From: Paracoccus solventivorans
Lineage (GTDB): Bacteria > Pseudomonadota > Alphaproteobacteria > Rhodobacterales > Rhodobacteraceae
Direction of reading: 5' to 3'
DNA: 64,000 nt
Assembly: GCF_900142875.1 (NCBI RefSeq)
Contig: NZ_FRCK01000001.1
Coordinates: 248,001 to 312,000, forward strand
Shown piece by piece: positions 38,710 through 48,377 of this stretch (position 1 is its first letter; every line of letters starts with the position of its first letter). The notes beneath the pieces were generated by a model. That model had not been told where the DNA came from and ran no database searches. It saw only the letters and a program-made list of their open reading frames with translations. The position numbers and the translations under genes are program-made.

Positions 38710-40854
38710 CTACCCCTCGCGCCCTCCCCCGAACCCCAGCAGGCGCAGCGCGTTCAGCGTCACCAGCACCGTGGCGCCCGTGTCGGCGAGGATGGCGATC
38801 CACAGGCCGGTGATGCCCAGCACCGTGGTCACCAGGAACACCGCCTTGAGCCCCAGCGCGATGGCGACGTTCTGGCGGATGTTGCGCATCGCGGCGCGGG
38901 ACAGGCGGATCAGCGCCGCCACATCCGCGGCGCGGTCGCGCAGGATCGCGGCGTCGGCGGTTTCCAGCGCCACGTCGGTGCCCGAGCCCATCGCCACCCC
39001 CACGTCGGCCTGTTTCAGCGCCGGGGCGTCGTTGATGCCGTCGCCGACCATCATCACGCCCCCGCCCGCCGCCAACTCGCGGATCGCGGCCAGCTTGTCC
39101 TCGGGCAGCAGCTCGGCGCGGTAGTCGGCACCCAGCGCCCCCACGATGGCGGCGGCGGTGCGCTGGTTGTCGCCGGTCAGGATCACCGGCGCCAGCCCCA
39201 GCGCGCGGACCTGAGCGATGGCGGCAGCAGCGTCGGCGCGGGGCTCGTCGCGAAAGGCGATCAGCCCCAGGGCCGCGTCGGTGTCGAACAGTACGGCGAC
39301 GGTCTTGCCCGCGGCCTCGAGCGTCGCCGCGGCCTCGGCGGCGTCCGGGGGCAGCGCGCCCGCCGCGGCGGCGTGGCGCGGGTTCGCCACCGTCAGCCGC
39401 CGGCCCTCGACAGTGGCGGACACGCCCTTGCCGGGGATGCTGCGGGCCTCGGCAACCTCGGGCAGCGCCATCCCCTCGGCCCGGCGCAGCACCGCCTGCG
39501 CCAGCGGGTGGCTCGACCCCGCCTCGACCGCCGCGGCCAGCCGCAGCACCCCGGGCTCGTCCAGCGCGGCCAGCGCCACCACGTCGGTGACCTCGGGGCG
39601 GCCGCGGGTCAGGGTGCCGGTCTTGTCAAAGGCGACGCTGCGCAGCCCGGCCGCCGCCTCGATCACCGCGCCGCCCTTGATCAGCAGCCCGCGCCGCGTC
39701 CCCGCCGCCAGCGCCGAGGCCACTGCCGCCGGGACCGAGATCACCAGCGCGCAGGGGCAGCCGATCAGCAGCAGCGCCAGCCCGCGATAGATCCATTCGT
39801 CCCAGGGCGCACCCGTGGCCAGCGGCGGCACCACCATCACCAGCACCGCCAATGCCACCACCAGCGGCATGTACCAGCGGCTGAAGCGGTCGATGAAGCG
39901 TTCGGTGGGGGCGCGCGCCTCTTCGGCCTCTTCCACCAGCCGGATGATGCGGGCGATGGTGTTGTCGCTCGCCTCGCGGGTGACGCGGATGCGCAGCACG
40001 GATTCGGCGTTGATCGCGCCGGCGAACACGCTGTCACCCGGGCCGCGGGTCACCGGCAGGCTTTCCCCGGTCACCGGGCTTTCGTCGATGCCGCCGGTGC
40101 CCTCGGCAATCTCGCCATCCGCGGGGATGCGGTCGCCGGGGCGGACCAGCACCACCTGGCCGATCGCCAGCGTCTCGGCCGCAACCTCGCGGGTGCCGGC
40201 GGGGGTTTCCAGCAGCGCGGTGCGGGGGACCAGATCGCTCAGCGCGCGGATGCCGTTGCGGGCGCGGTCGGCGGCGACGCCTTCCAGCAGCTCGCCCACC
40301 GCGAACAGGAACACCACCAGTGCGGCCTCTTCGGCCGCGCCGATCAGCAGCGCGCCGGCGGCGGCCAGGGTCATCAGGCTTTCGATGGTGAAGGGCTGGC
40401 CCAGCCGCAGCGCCGCCCAGGCCCGCTGCGCAACCGGCGCCACCCCCAGCACGCAGGCGACGACGAAGCCCCAGCCACCCAGCGGCCCGGGGACCAGCAG
40501 CTTCAACGCCCAGGCGGCGGCCAGCAGTAGCCCGGTCAGGATCACCAGCCGCCCCTTGGCGGTCTGGAACCAGCGCGGCGCCAGGGCCGGCACGGCGGGC
40601 TGCACCCCCGCAGCGGCGCCCGGCGCTTTGTCCCGCTCGGTGATGCCGAAGCCCAGCGCGCGGACCACCGCCTCGACCCGCTCGCGCCCGGTCTGCGTCT
40701 CATCCAGCCGCAGCCGCAGGCGTTCGTTCATCGTGGTCACGCTGACCTCCGACACACCGGGCAGCCCGCCGACCGCATCCCGGATCTTTCCCGCGCAGGA
40801 CCCGCAGTCCATGCCCGAGATCGACCATTCGCACAGAGTATCCGTATCCGCCAT
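38710..40854 (-). CDS. zntA: Zn/Cd/Pb-exporting P-type ATPase
   Basis: A 714-residue P1B-type ATPase that expels divalent soft metals. It has an N-terminal heavy-metal domain with SGMDCGSCAGKI (Cys17, Cys20), the membrane metal site IGCPCALVIS, phosphorylation site FDKTGTLTRG, MVGDGINDAPALKQADVG, and a last helix with LADTGATVLVTLNALRLL whose Asp marks the ZntA/CadA class rather than copper pumps. ATG 40854 follows AAGGG; an in-frame ATG at 40869 is less well placed. Divergent from a MerR regulator. Confidence 0.92.
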   Translation of the reverse strand: MADTDTLCEWSISGMDCGSCAGKIRDAVGGLPGVSEVSVTTMNERLRLRLDETQTGRERVEAVVRALGFGITERDKAPGAAAGVQPAVPALAPRWFQTAKGRLVILTGLLLAAAWALKLLVPGPLGGWGFVVACVLGVAPVAQRAWAALRLGQPFTIESLMTLAAAGALLIGAAEEAALVVFLFAVGELLEGVAADRARNGIRALSDLVPRTALLETPAGTREVAAETLAIGQVVLVRPGDRIPADGEIAEGTGGIDESPVTGESLPVTRGPGDSVFAGAINAESVLRIRVTREASDNTIARIIRLVEEAEEARAPTERFIDRFSRWYMPLVVALAVLVMVVPPLATGAPWDEWIYRGLALLLIGCPCALVISVPAAVASALAAGTRRGLLIKGGAVIEAAAGLRSVAFDKTGTLTRGRPEVTDVVALAALDEPGVLRLAAAVEAGSSHPLAQAVLRRAEGMALPEVAEARSIPGKGVSATVEGRRLTVANPRHAAAAGALPPDAAEAAATLEAAGKTVAVLFDTDAALGLIAFRDEPRADAAAAIAQVRALGLAPVILTGDNQRTAAAIVGALGADYRAELLPEDKLAAIRELAAGGGVMMVGDGINDAPALKQADVGVAMGSGTDVALETADAAILRDRAADVAALIRLSRAAMRNIRQNVAIALGLKAVFLVTTVLGITGLWIAILADTGATVLVTLNALRLLGFGGGREG

Positions 40855-40898
40855 TGTCCGGCCCTTCATCGCGCGGCCCTTGCCGCCTTCGATTCGGA

Positions 40899-40929
40899 AA
40901 CTTAATCTCTATAGCAACTAGAGCTTCAA
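40899..40929 (-). promoter_or_regulatory. MerR-type promoter of the metal ATPase gene
   Basis: On the minus strand -35 TTGAAG (40924-40929) and -10 TAAGTT (40899-40904) are separated by 19 bp, the overlong spacer typical of MerR-family control. The spacer holds the dyad CTCTAG-TTGC-TATAGAG, where the regulator would bind and untwist the DNA when metal is present. Confidence 0.85.
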
Positions 40930-40939
40930 GAGGGAAATC

Positions 40940-41362
40940 ATGCTGTCGATCGGAAAGCTGGGACAGGCGGCCGGGGTCAAGGTGCCGACGATCCGCTATT
41001 ACGAACAGATCGGCCTGTTGCCCCCGCCCGACCGCAGCGCCGGCAACCAGCGGCTTTACCCGCGGGCAGCGCTCGAGCGGCTGTCCTTCATCCGCCACGC
41101 CCGCGAACTGGGCTTCCCGCTCGAGGCGATCCGCGACCTGCTGAGCCTGTCGGACCGCCCCGACCACCCCTGCGAGGCGGTGGACGACATCGCCCGCGCC
41201 CAGCTGGAAGCCACGCGCGCCCGCATCGCCCGGCTGCGCGCGCTGGAGGCCGAGCTGGAGCGGATGCTGGCGCAATGCGCCTCGGGGAGGGTTTCGGACT
41301 GCCGGGTGATCGAGTCGCTGGGCAATCATGCACTGTGCACGCATCACGTCGAGGCGGTCTGA
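40940..41362 (+). CDS. MerR-family metal-responsive activator
   Basis: A 140-residue regulator. Winged helix: SIGKLGQAAGVKVPTIRYYEQIGLLPPPDRS; dimer helix after residue 80; cysteines Cys78 (HPCEAVDD), Cys113, Cys121 and a tail Cys133-Thr-His-His. The Cys78/Cys113 pair plus a metal-binding tail resembles the Zn/Cd/Pb sensors (ZntR, CadR, PbrR). It lies divergently from the ATPase gene with the operator between, so it should activate export under metal stress. Confidence 0.9.
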   Translation: MLSIGKLGQAAGVKVPTIRYYEQIGLLPPPDRSAGNQRLYPRAALERLSFIRHARELGFPLEAIRDLLSLSDRPDHPCEAVDDIARAQLEATRARIARLRALEAELERMLAQCASGRVSDCRVIESLGNHALCTHHVEAV

Positions 41363-41380
41363 GGGCGCAGCCTCCGGCGC

Positions 41381-42061
41381 TCAGCCGGGGACCGGCGGCC
41401 GCACCCCGGCCCTCGCGGCGGTCGCGGCAGGCAGCGGCACGGTGAACATCGCCTGCGAACAGCAGATCGCCCGGCCCTGCGGGACCAGCCGGCGGAATGC
41501 CGGGTCACGGATGTCCAGCCCGCCGGTATAGCTGCCGAACGCCGGCAGGATCAGGTGATCCGCCCCCAGCACGAAACAGCGCCAGCGCTGCCCGGCCAGC
41601 GACACCACCGGATGCATGTGCCCCGAGACGTCCGGCCCCGGCCCGGCCTCGTGCCGGAAGGCGATGGGGCCGGGCAGCTCGGGCGCCCAGCGGCCGGGCA
41701 GGTCGTCCGACAGCGGACGGCGGTCGTGGTTGCCGGCCAGCCACAGCCAGTCGCGCCCCTGCGCCAGCTGCCACAGAAGCTGCCGCGCCGCCGGGTCCAG
41801 CGCCTCGGCCGCCAGATCGTCGTCGAAACCATCGCCGAGCGAGACCAGCTGCGCCGGGTCCAGCGCCGCGATTTCCGCCGCCAGCCGGTGCAGCGTGTCG
41901 GTGACGTCCCAGGGCGGCAGCAGCGGCCCGCCGCGGCGGGCATAACGCTCGGCCCGGCCCAGATGCAGGTCGGCGACCACCAGCATCCGCCGCTCGGGCC
42001 ACCACAGCGCCCCCGAGCGCCGGGCGATCAGCGTCGCACCGCCAAAGCGCAGCTCAGCCAT
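41381..42061 (-). CDS. pdeM: Ligase-associated metallophosphoesterase PdeM
   Basis: A 226-residue nuclease/phosphoesterase of the calcineurin type with DLHLGRAERYARRG, SLGDGFDD, LAGNHDRR and VSGHMHPV motifs that bind two metals. The family is named for its place in the ligase-associated DNA damage cluster, confirmed here by the helicase, ligase and exonuclease upstream on the same strand. It starts 144 bp after the helicase stop. Confidence 0.88.
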   Translation of the reverse strand: MAELRFGGATLIARRSGALWWPERRMLVVADLHLGRAERYARRGGPLLPPWDVTDTLHRLAAEIAALDPAQLVSLGDGFDDDLAAEALDPAARQLLWQLAQGRDWLWLAGNHDRRPLSDDLPGRWAPELPGPIAFRHEAGPGPDVSGHMHPVVSLAGQRWRCFVLGADHLILPAFGSYTGGLDIRDPAFRRLVPQGRAICCSQAMFTVPLPAATAARAGVRPPVPG

Positions 42062-42205
42062 GCACCCGCCTGTCCGGTTTCCTGCCCGTCATCCGTCCTG
42101 CCTTTTCCTTGCCTGCGGGCCGACGGCGACACGACGATCCCTATTCGGCGGGGCAGGAATAACGCCAGCCCGCGACACCTGCCACCCGCATTCCCGCACG
42201 GGTCG

Positions 42206-44602
42206 TCAGCCCGGTTCCAGCCGGTCCAGCCCGGCGCTTACCATCAGCTCCTGCGCCATCTTTTCCGCCAACCGCTCGTGCCCGCTGCCGCCCAGCCGGA
42301 CCCGCCCCATTTCCAGCAGCAAGGGCGCAGCCAGCGGCGAGACCCGGTCCAGCCGGCGCAGCTCGATATGGGCATTGCGCGACAGCATGTCACCGATGCG
42401 GTCGAAATCGACAAAGCCTCGCCGCGCCTCGTCCCGCGTGGCGCGCAGCAGGATATGGTCGGGGTCGTGGCGGCGCAGCGTCGCATAAATGATGTCGCTG
42501 GAAAACGTCGCCTGCCGCCCGGTCTGGCGGGTGCCGGGCAGGTTGCGCTGGATCAGCCCGGCGATGGTCGCCACCGCCCGGAAGCTGCGCTTCATCACCG
42601 AGCTGTCGGCCAGCCAGTCCTCGAGCCCCTGTTCCAGCGTCGGGCGGCGCAGCAGCGGCGCCACATCCTCGACCGGCAGCAGCGAGGTGATCAGCAGCGC
42701 GTGGTCCATGGCGAGGAACCCCAGCGGCGCCAGCCCGGCATCCTCCATCTGCCTCGTGACCAGCAGGCCCAGCGTCTGGTGCGCGTTGCGCCCGGCAAAG
42801 CCGTAGATCACCAGATGCCAGCGGTCGGCGCGGGGGAAGCTCTCGCACAGCAGCGTGCCGGGGCGGGGAATACCGCTGACCTCGGCCTGCAGATCCAGCC
42901 AGGCGCGGATGTCCGGGGGCAGCTCGCGGTGGCGGTCGGGGTCGGCGATGACCGCCAGCATCCGCGCCGACAGCTCGGTCGAGGTGGCGAATTTCAGCCC
43001 GGAATAGACCACGATGCGCGGCTCTCGCCGCGGCTGGGGGGTGACCTCGACCACCAGCTCGCGCAGCCGGTCATAGCGCAGCACCTGCCCGCCCAGCAGA
43101 AAGGTGTCGCCGGGGGCTAGCGTGGCGGCAAAGCTTTCCTCGACCTCGCCCAGCGTGGCGCCGCCGCGGCCGCTGCGGCGGACCTTGAGCTTTTCGGCCT
43201 CGACGATGGTGCCGATGTTCATGCGCAGCGCGCGGGCGGCGCGGGGGTCGCGCAGCTGCCACAGCCCGTCCCGCAGCAGCAGCCGCTGCCAGCGGTCATA
43301 GGCGCGCAACGCATAGCCGCCGGTCGCCGCGAAATCGAGGCAGGCGTCGAAATCGGCGCGGGACAGCCCGGCATAGGGGCCGGCGCTCCGCACCTCGGCA
43401 TAAAGCGCCTCGGCATCGAAGGGGCCGGCGCAGGCGGTCAGCAGGATATGCTGGATCAGCACATCCAGCGGACCGGGCCCGCGCGGCTCGCCGTCCAGAT
43501 CGCCCTCGCGCACCGCCTCCAGCGCGGCCACGCATTCGATCACCTCGAAGCGGTTGGCGGCGACGATGCGGGCGCGGGACGGCGCGTTGTAGCGGTGGTT
43601 CGCGCGCCCGATCCGCTGCACCAGCCGCTTGATGTTGCGCGGCGCCCCGACCTGGATCACCAGATCCACATCGCCCCAGTCGATGCCGAGATCGAGGCTC
43701 GCCGTCGCCACCACCGCGCGCAGCTCCCCGCTGGCCATGGCGGCCTCCACCCGCTGCCGCGCCTCGCGCGCCAGCGCGCCGTGATGCAGGCCGATGGGCA
43801 GGTTGTCGTCATTGGCGGCCCAGATCGCCTGCAGGAACAGTTCCGCCTGCGCGCGGGTGTTCAGAAAGATGATGGTGGTGCGCGCCTGCGCCACCGCGTC
43901 CAGCACGTCGCGCACCGCATAGCGCCCGCCGCCCCCGGCCCAGGGCGGCGGCCGGCTTGTCGGCAGCATCGCGATGTCGGGGACGGGGCCGGGGTCGGCC
44001 TCGATCACCCGCGCGCCGCCCATGAAGCGGGCCAGCGCCTGCGGGTCCTCGACCGTCGCCGACAGGCCCGTGACGGCCAGCCCCGGCGCCAGGTTGCGCA
44101 GCCGCGCCAGCCCCAGCATCAGCTGGTCGCCGCGCTTGGATTCCGCCAGCGCGTGCAATTCGTCCAGCACCACCCGGCGCAGCCCGGCAAACAGCCGCGG
44201 CGCCTCGGGCCAGGACAGCATCAGCGCCAGCGATTCCGGCGTGGTCAGCAGGATCTGCGGCGGCTCGGCCCGCTGGCGGCGGCGCTGGCTTTCGGGGGTG
44301 TCGCCGGTGCGGTCGCCGACGCTGATCGCCAGCCCCATGCCTTCGATCGGGCGCGCGAGGTTCCTGGCCACATCCGCGGTCAGCGCCTTCAGCGGCGAGA
44401 CATAGAGCGTGTGCAGCCCCTGCGCCCCGGTCAGATAGAGGTCGACCAGCGAGGGCAGGAACCCCGCCAGCGTCTTGCCGCCGCCGGTCGGCGCGATCAG
44501 CAGCACATCCCCCTGCGCCGCCAGCAGCGCCAGTTGGTGCGGGTGCGGCTGCCAGCCGTTGCGGGCGAACCAGTCGGCGAAAAGCGGCGGCAGGCTGCTC
44601 AC
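42206..44602 (-). CDS. Ligase-associated Lhr-like DEXH-box helicase
   Basis: A 798-residue superfamily 2 helicase. Walker A is LLIAPTGGGKTLAGFLPSL, motif II VVLDELHALAESKRGDQL, motif III GLSATV, motif VI QRIGRANHR. C-terminal Lhr-type winged-helix and beta domains follow. GTG 44602 overlaps the ligase stop (GTGA). It presumably remodels branched or damaged DNA for the co-encoded ligase and nucleases. Confidence 0.93.
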   Translation of the reverse strand: MSSLPPLFADWFARNGWQPHPHQLALLAAQGDVLLIAPTGGGKTLAGFLPSLVDLYLTGAQGLHTLYVSPLKALTADVARNLARPIEGMGLAISVGDRTGDTPESQRRRQRAEPPQILLTTPESLALMLSWPEAPRLFAGLRRVVLDELHALAESKRGDQLMLGLARLRNLAPGLAVTGLSATVEDPQALARFMGGARVIEADPGPVPDIAMLPTSRPPPWAGGGGRYAVRDVLDAVAQARTTIIFLNTRAQAELFLQAIWAANDDNLPIGLHHGALAREARQRVEAAMASGELRAVVATASLDLGIDWGDVDLVIQVGAPRNIKRLVQRIGRANHRYNAPSRARIVAANRFEVIECVAALEAVREGDLDGEPRGPGPLDVLIQHILLTACAGPFDAEALYAEVRSAGPYAGLSRADFDACLDFAATGGYALRAYDRWQRLLLRDGLWQLRDPRAARALRMNIGTIVEAEKLKVRRSGRGGATLGEVEESFAATLAPGDTFLLGGQVLRYDRLRELVVEVTPQPRREPRIVVYSGLKFATSTELSARMLAVIADPDRHRELPPDIRAWLDLQAEVSGIPRPGTLLCESFPRADRWHLVIYGFAGRNAHQTLGLLVTRQMEDAGLAPLGFLAMDHALLITSLLPVEDVAPLLRRPTLEQGLEDWLADSSVMKRSFRAVATIAGLIQRNLPGTRQTGRQATFSSDIIYATLRRHDPDHILLRATRDEARRGFVDFDRIGDMLSRNAHIELRRLDRVSPLAAPLLLEMGRVRLGGSGHERLAEKMAQELMVSAGLDRLEPG

Positions 44603-46152
44603 AACATCGCCCGCAGCGTGTCCAGCCGGTCGGCCTCGGCCGCGGGCTTGTCCCAGCGGATGCGCGAGATGCGGGGAAACCGCATGGCAAGGCCCGAGCG
44701 GTGGCGGGTCGAGACATTCAGCCCCTCGAACGCCACCTCGACCACCAGACGCGGCTCCAGCTGCCGCACCGGGCCGAAACGCTGCACCGTATGGCGGCGC
44801 ACGAAACGGTCGAGTTCGCGCAGTTCCTCATCAGTGAACCCGAAATACGCCTTGCCCACCGGCACCAGCTCGCCCCCATCCCACAGGCCAAAGGTGAAAT
44901 CGCTGTAAAAGCCCGAGCGCTTGCCATGCCCGCTTTGCGCATAGATCAGCACCGCGTCGACCACCATCGGGTCGCGCTTCCACTTGAACCACGGGCCGCG
45001 CGGGCGCCCGGCCAGATAGGGCGCGTCGAGGCGCTTGATCATCACCCCCTCGATCACCGCCGCATGGGGCGCGGCGCGCAGGGCGGCAAGGTCGTCCCAC
45101 GAGGTGAAGGGCAGCAGCGGCGACAGGTCGATGCGCGGGCTGGGGAAATGCGCGGATTCAAGGGCGGCGCGGCGTTCCGCCAGCGGCAGCGGGCGCAGGT
45201 CCTCGCCCTCCCAGCTGAGGATGTCGTAAAGCCGCAGCACCGCCGGGTGGCTGTGCAGCATGGCACGGCTGACGGTCTTGCGGTTCAGGCGCTTCTGCAG
45301 ATCGGCAAAGGGCGCCACATCCTCGCCGCGGCGGATCAGCAGCTCGCCGTCCACCGCGCCCTGGAACTCCATCGCCTCGAGCAGGTCGGGAAAGGCGGCG
45401 CCGATCTCCTCGCCGGTGCGGGAATAAAGCCGCCGCAGCCCGCCCTCGGACACCGCCTGCACGCGGATGCCGTCCCATTTCCATTCCGCCACATGCTCGG
45501 CCGGGTCCAGCGCCGCCAGATCCTCGGGCGTGACCGGGGTGGAGAGCATCACCGGCCGGAACGGCGCCGCCGAGGCGAGTTCGGGGCGCGGCCCGCCGGC
45601 AAGCCAGGCGAACAGCGGCAGATAGGGCGGGGTCAGGCCGTGCAGGACCTCGGCGATTTCGTCGGCACTGCGCGGCCCCGCCTGCGCCAGCGCCACATGC
45701 GCCAGCCGCGCCGAGACCCCCACCCGCAGATTGCCGGTGGCCAGTTTCAGCAGCGCCAGCCGCTCGGGTGCCGACAGGCGGTCGAGCATGTCGGCGATGG
45801 CAGCGGGCAGCGCCAGCTTGCCGGTTTCGCGTAGCGTGGTCACCGCCTGCGCCAGCGGGATCTCGGCGCCTTCGGCGGCAGGCTCGGGCCAGATCAGCGC
45901 GATGGTTTCAGCCAGATCGCCGACGAAATCATAGGACAGCGCGAACAGCTGCTCGTCCACCCGCTCACCTGCCAGCCGCCGCAGCAGGCTGGGCGAGGCC
46001 TGCCGCAACTGCAGCGTGCCGGTCAGCGCCGCCAGCGCCCAGCCCCGGTCCGGGTCGGGCGTGTCGCGAAAGTAATGCGACATCAGGGTCAGCTTGGCAT
46101 TCCGTCCCGGCGTGAAGGCCAGCCGTTCCAGCAGGCGGGCAAAGGCTTTCAT
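44599..46152 (-). CDS. ATP-dependent DNA ligase (damage-response type)
   Basis: A 517-residue ligase with the nucleotidyl-lysine motif AEWKWDGIRVQAV, GEEIGAAFPDLL, GAVDGELLIRR, EGVMIKRLDAPYLAGRPRGPWFKWK, and an N-terminal DNA-binding domain (MKAFARLLERLAFTPGRNAK). ATG 46152 overlaps the exonuclease stop (ATGA); in-frame sequence further upstream to 46527 is antisense-type noise over the exonuclease. It is an accessory ligase for repair, separate from the essential NAD-dependent enzyme. Confidence 0.93.
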   Translation of the reverse strand: MKAFARLLERLAFTPGRNAKLTLMSHYFRDTPDPDRGWALAALTGTLQLRQASPSLLRRLAGERVDEQLFALSYDFVGDLAETIALIWPEPAAEGAEIPLAQAVTTLRETGKLALPAAIADMLDRLSAPERLALLKLATGNLRVGVSARLAHVALAQAGPRSADEIAEVLHGLTPPYLPLFAWLAGGPRPELASAAPFRPVMLSTPVTPEDLAALDPAEHVAEWKWDGIRVQAVSEGGLRRLYSRTGEEIGAAFPDLLEAMEFQGAVDGELLIRRGEDVAPFADLQKRLNRKTVSRAMLHSHPAVLRLYDILSWEGEDLRPLPLAERRAALESAHFPSPRIDLSPLLPFTSWDDLAALRAAPHAAVIEGVMIKRLDAPYLAGRPRGPWFKWKRDPMVVDAVLIYAQSGHGKRSGFYSDFTFGLWDGGELVPVGKAYFGFTDEELRELDRFVRRHTVQRFGPVRQLEPRLVVEVAFEGLNVSTRHRSGLAMRFPRISRIRWDKPAAEADRLDTLRAML

Positions 46153-47144
46153 TCCGGCTCGTCCTCGTAGCCGACCAGCCGCAGCGGCCGGGCGGGGATG
46201 GCGTTCAGCTCGCACCAGCGCAGCAGCCCGTCCTCGGCGCCATGGGTGATCCAGACCTCTTGCGGGGCGAGTTCGCGGATGGTGGCGGTCAGCTGCGGCC
46301 AGTCGACGTGGTCGCTGATGACCAGCGGCAGCTCGATCCCGCGCTGGCGGGCCCAGGCGCGCACCGTCATCCACCCCGAGGCATAGGCCAGCACCGGGTC
46401 GCGGAACCGCTGCACCCAGGGGGTGGCAAAGGCCGAGGGCGGGGCAAGGACCAGCCGCGCCTCGCCCGGTTCGCTCGCCGGGACCAGCGGCCCGAGGTCG
46501 ATCCCTTGCGCGACGTGATAGTCGCACAGCCGCTGCAGGGCGCCGTGGATGGCGATGGGGGCGTCATGGCCGGACAGGCGGGCCAGCGCGATCATCCGCT
46601 GCGCCTTGCCCAGCGCATAGACGCCGACCAGATGCGGGCGCTCGGTAAACTCGGCCATGCTGGCCAGCAGCCGTCCCGCCTCGGCCAGCGGGTCGGGATG
46701 GCGGAAGATCGGCAGGCCAAAGGTCGCCTCGGTGATGAAGATGTCGCAGGGGATCGGCTCCCACGGCAGGCAGACCGGGTTGGGGGTGCGGCAATAATCG
46801 CCCGAGACCAGGATGCGCGGGCCCGTGTCGGGGGTGATGAGGATCTGCGCCGAGCCCAGTACATGCCCGGCCGGGTGAAAGCTGACGGTAACATTGCCGA
46901 TACGCAGCGGGCCATCCGCCGCCTGCCGGCTGGCGGCGAAATCCTCGCCATAGCGGATCGCCATGATGTCCAGCGTCTGCCGCGTCGCCAGCACCGCCCC
47001 ATGGCCGGGGCGGGCGTGGTCGGAATGGCCGTGGGTGATCAGCGCATGGGAAACCGGGCGCAGCGGATCGATGTGAAACCCGCCCGGCGGGCAGTAGAGC
47101 CCGGCCTCGGTCGGGCAGAGGATATCCTCGGGGCGGATGCTCAC
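46149..47144 (-). CDS. Ligase-associated exonuclease, metallo-beta-lactamase fold
   Basis: A 331-residue nuclease related to SNM1/Artemis. Metal motif ITHGHSDHARPGHG, then FHPAGHVLGSAQIL, SGDYCRTPNP and VISDHVDWPQ. I favour GTG 47144 (VSIRPEDIL), which gives the family length; the frame stays open to ATG 47243 with an Arg-rich, unlikely extension. First gene of the four-gene repair operon. Confidence 0.88.
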   Translation of the reverse strand: MSIRPEDILCPTEAGLYCPPGGFHIDPLRPVSHALITHGHSDHARPGHGAVLATRQTLDIMAIRYGEDFAASRQAADGPLRIGNVTVSFHPAGHVLGSAQILITPDTGPRILVSGDYCRTPNPVCLPWEPIPCDIFITEATFGLPIFRHPDPLAEAGRLLASMAEFTERPHLVGVYALGKAQRMIALARLSGHDAPIAIHGALQRLCDYHVAQGIDLGPLVPASEPGEARLVLAPPSAFATPWVQRFRDPVLAYASGWMTVRAWARQRGIELPLVISDHVDWPQLTATIRELAPQEVWITHGAEDGLLRWCELNAIPARPLRLVGYEDEPE

Positions 47145-47314
47145 GGCTGGCGGCGCATCCGGGCGCAAGCGGGGCGGTCGGCGGGCAGCCTGCCGTGCAT
47201 GACGGGACCCGGGGCGCCGGCATCGGTCATCGCGATCCTCCATTGCGGTTACCTGACGGAAACGGGCCTAGGGGGCGGCAGTTCCCCGGGGGCGGCGCAC
47301 GCGATCATTGCCGC

Positions 47315-48370
47315 CTATCGTCGCGGGCGCCAGCCGACATCCAGGATCAGGCGGTTCTCGTCATACATGGAGATCGTCGAGGACCGGCGCTGCCCGGCCA
47401 GCCGCAGCGTCAGCCGGGGCGACAGCTCGACCTCGACCCCCAGCGTGTGCAGCGCATCCCGGCGCGGGGTCCCGAAGACGGCCGAGCCCTCTTCCCGCTG
47501 CCAGTCGAGGCCCAGCGACACCCGCCGCCCGGCCACCCGCCGGGTCAAGGACGCCCCGGCGCGATAGCGGATGGCGTTATGCCCGGCGACGGATTCGCCG
47601 ACCGACAGCTGCAGCCCCAGCGCACCGATCCGCGGCAGGGCGCTGTCCAGCGACAGGTCCAGGAACCCTTGGGCATAGTCGCTGCGCCAGGTCTGGCGCA
47701 GGCCCAGCGACAGCGCGTGCAGCCCGCCCGCCGCCTCGAAATGCCCGGTGCCGCGCAGCGCCGCCCAGGACAGGTTTGCATCGGAAAGATCGCTGCGGGC
47801 CAGCGAATGCCCGGCGCAGGCGTCCAGAAAGCGCCAGCCCGGCAGCGCCTGCGCGATGCAAGCCTCGGCCGCCGCCTCGCCGCGCGAAAGGTCGTGGCGC
47901 GGGGAATGCACCGCCATTGCCTGCGCCGACAGCCGCAGCACCCGCCCGGGGGCCAGGCGGTACCGCGCCCCGGCCGAGGCGGCGCCGCCCAGGACCAGCC
48001 CGCTGCGGGCGCGGCTCGCCGCGTCGACCGTCAGGTCGAGCCCGCCGACCGAGACCGTGTCTCCCGGAATCCCGCCGTTGATGTTGTCGTCCCAGCGCAG
48101 CACCGGCCGCACCGAGCCGCCGCGCCATAGCAGCACCGGCCCGTCGCGCCCGTCGCGCAGCATCCCCTCGGCGTGCATGAGCCGGGCGAGCAGCGGCGCC
48201 CCGCCCGCCGGGCGGTCGCGCATCAGCGCGAAACCCGCCAGCCGGGACGAGCCCGACAGCAGCGCCGCCTGCACCCGGTCGGGCGGCTCGGCCACGGCCG
48301 GCAGGCCCGGCAGCAGCAGCAGGCCGGCGAGGGCGATCCCCCGCCAGCCGATGGCGCGAATGCGGCGCAT
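47315..48370 (-). CDS. Slam-like (DUF560-type) outer-membrane barrel protein
   Basis: A 351-residue secreted protein: signal peptide MRRIRAIGWRGIALAGLLLLPGLPAVA, then alternating beta-strand sequence. The ending TISMYDENRLILDVGWRPRR resembles the last strands of Slam proteins, which help export surface lipoproteins. It is shorter than classical Slam (no clear TPR block) and its last residue is not aromatic. It lies 7 bp after a TbpB-like lipoprotein gene, the partner such proteins act on. Function is inferred from pattern and pairing. Confidence 0.55.
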   Translation of the reverse strand: MRRIRAIGWRGIALAGLLLLPGLPAVAEPPDRVQAALLSGSSRLAGFALMRDRPAGGAPLLARLMHAEGMLRDGRDGPVLLWRGGSVRPVLRWDDNINGGIPGDTVSVGGLDLTVDAASRARSGLVLGGAASAGARYRLAPGRVLRLSAQAMAVHSPRHDLSRGEAAAEACIAQALPGWRFLDACAGHSLARSDLSDANLSWAALRGTGHFEAAGGLHALSLGLRQTWRSDYAQGFLDLSLDSALPRIGALGLQLSVGESVAGHNAIRYRAGASLTRRVAGRRVSLGLDWQREEGSAVFGTPRRDALHTLGVEVELSPRLTLRLAGQRRSSTISMYDENRLILDVGWRPRR

Positions 48371-48377
48371 TCCGGGG

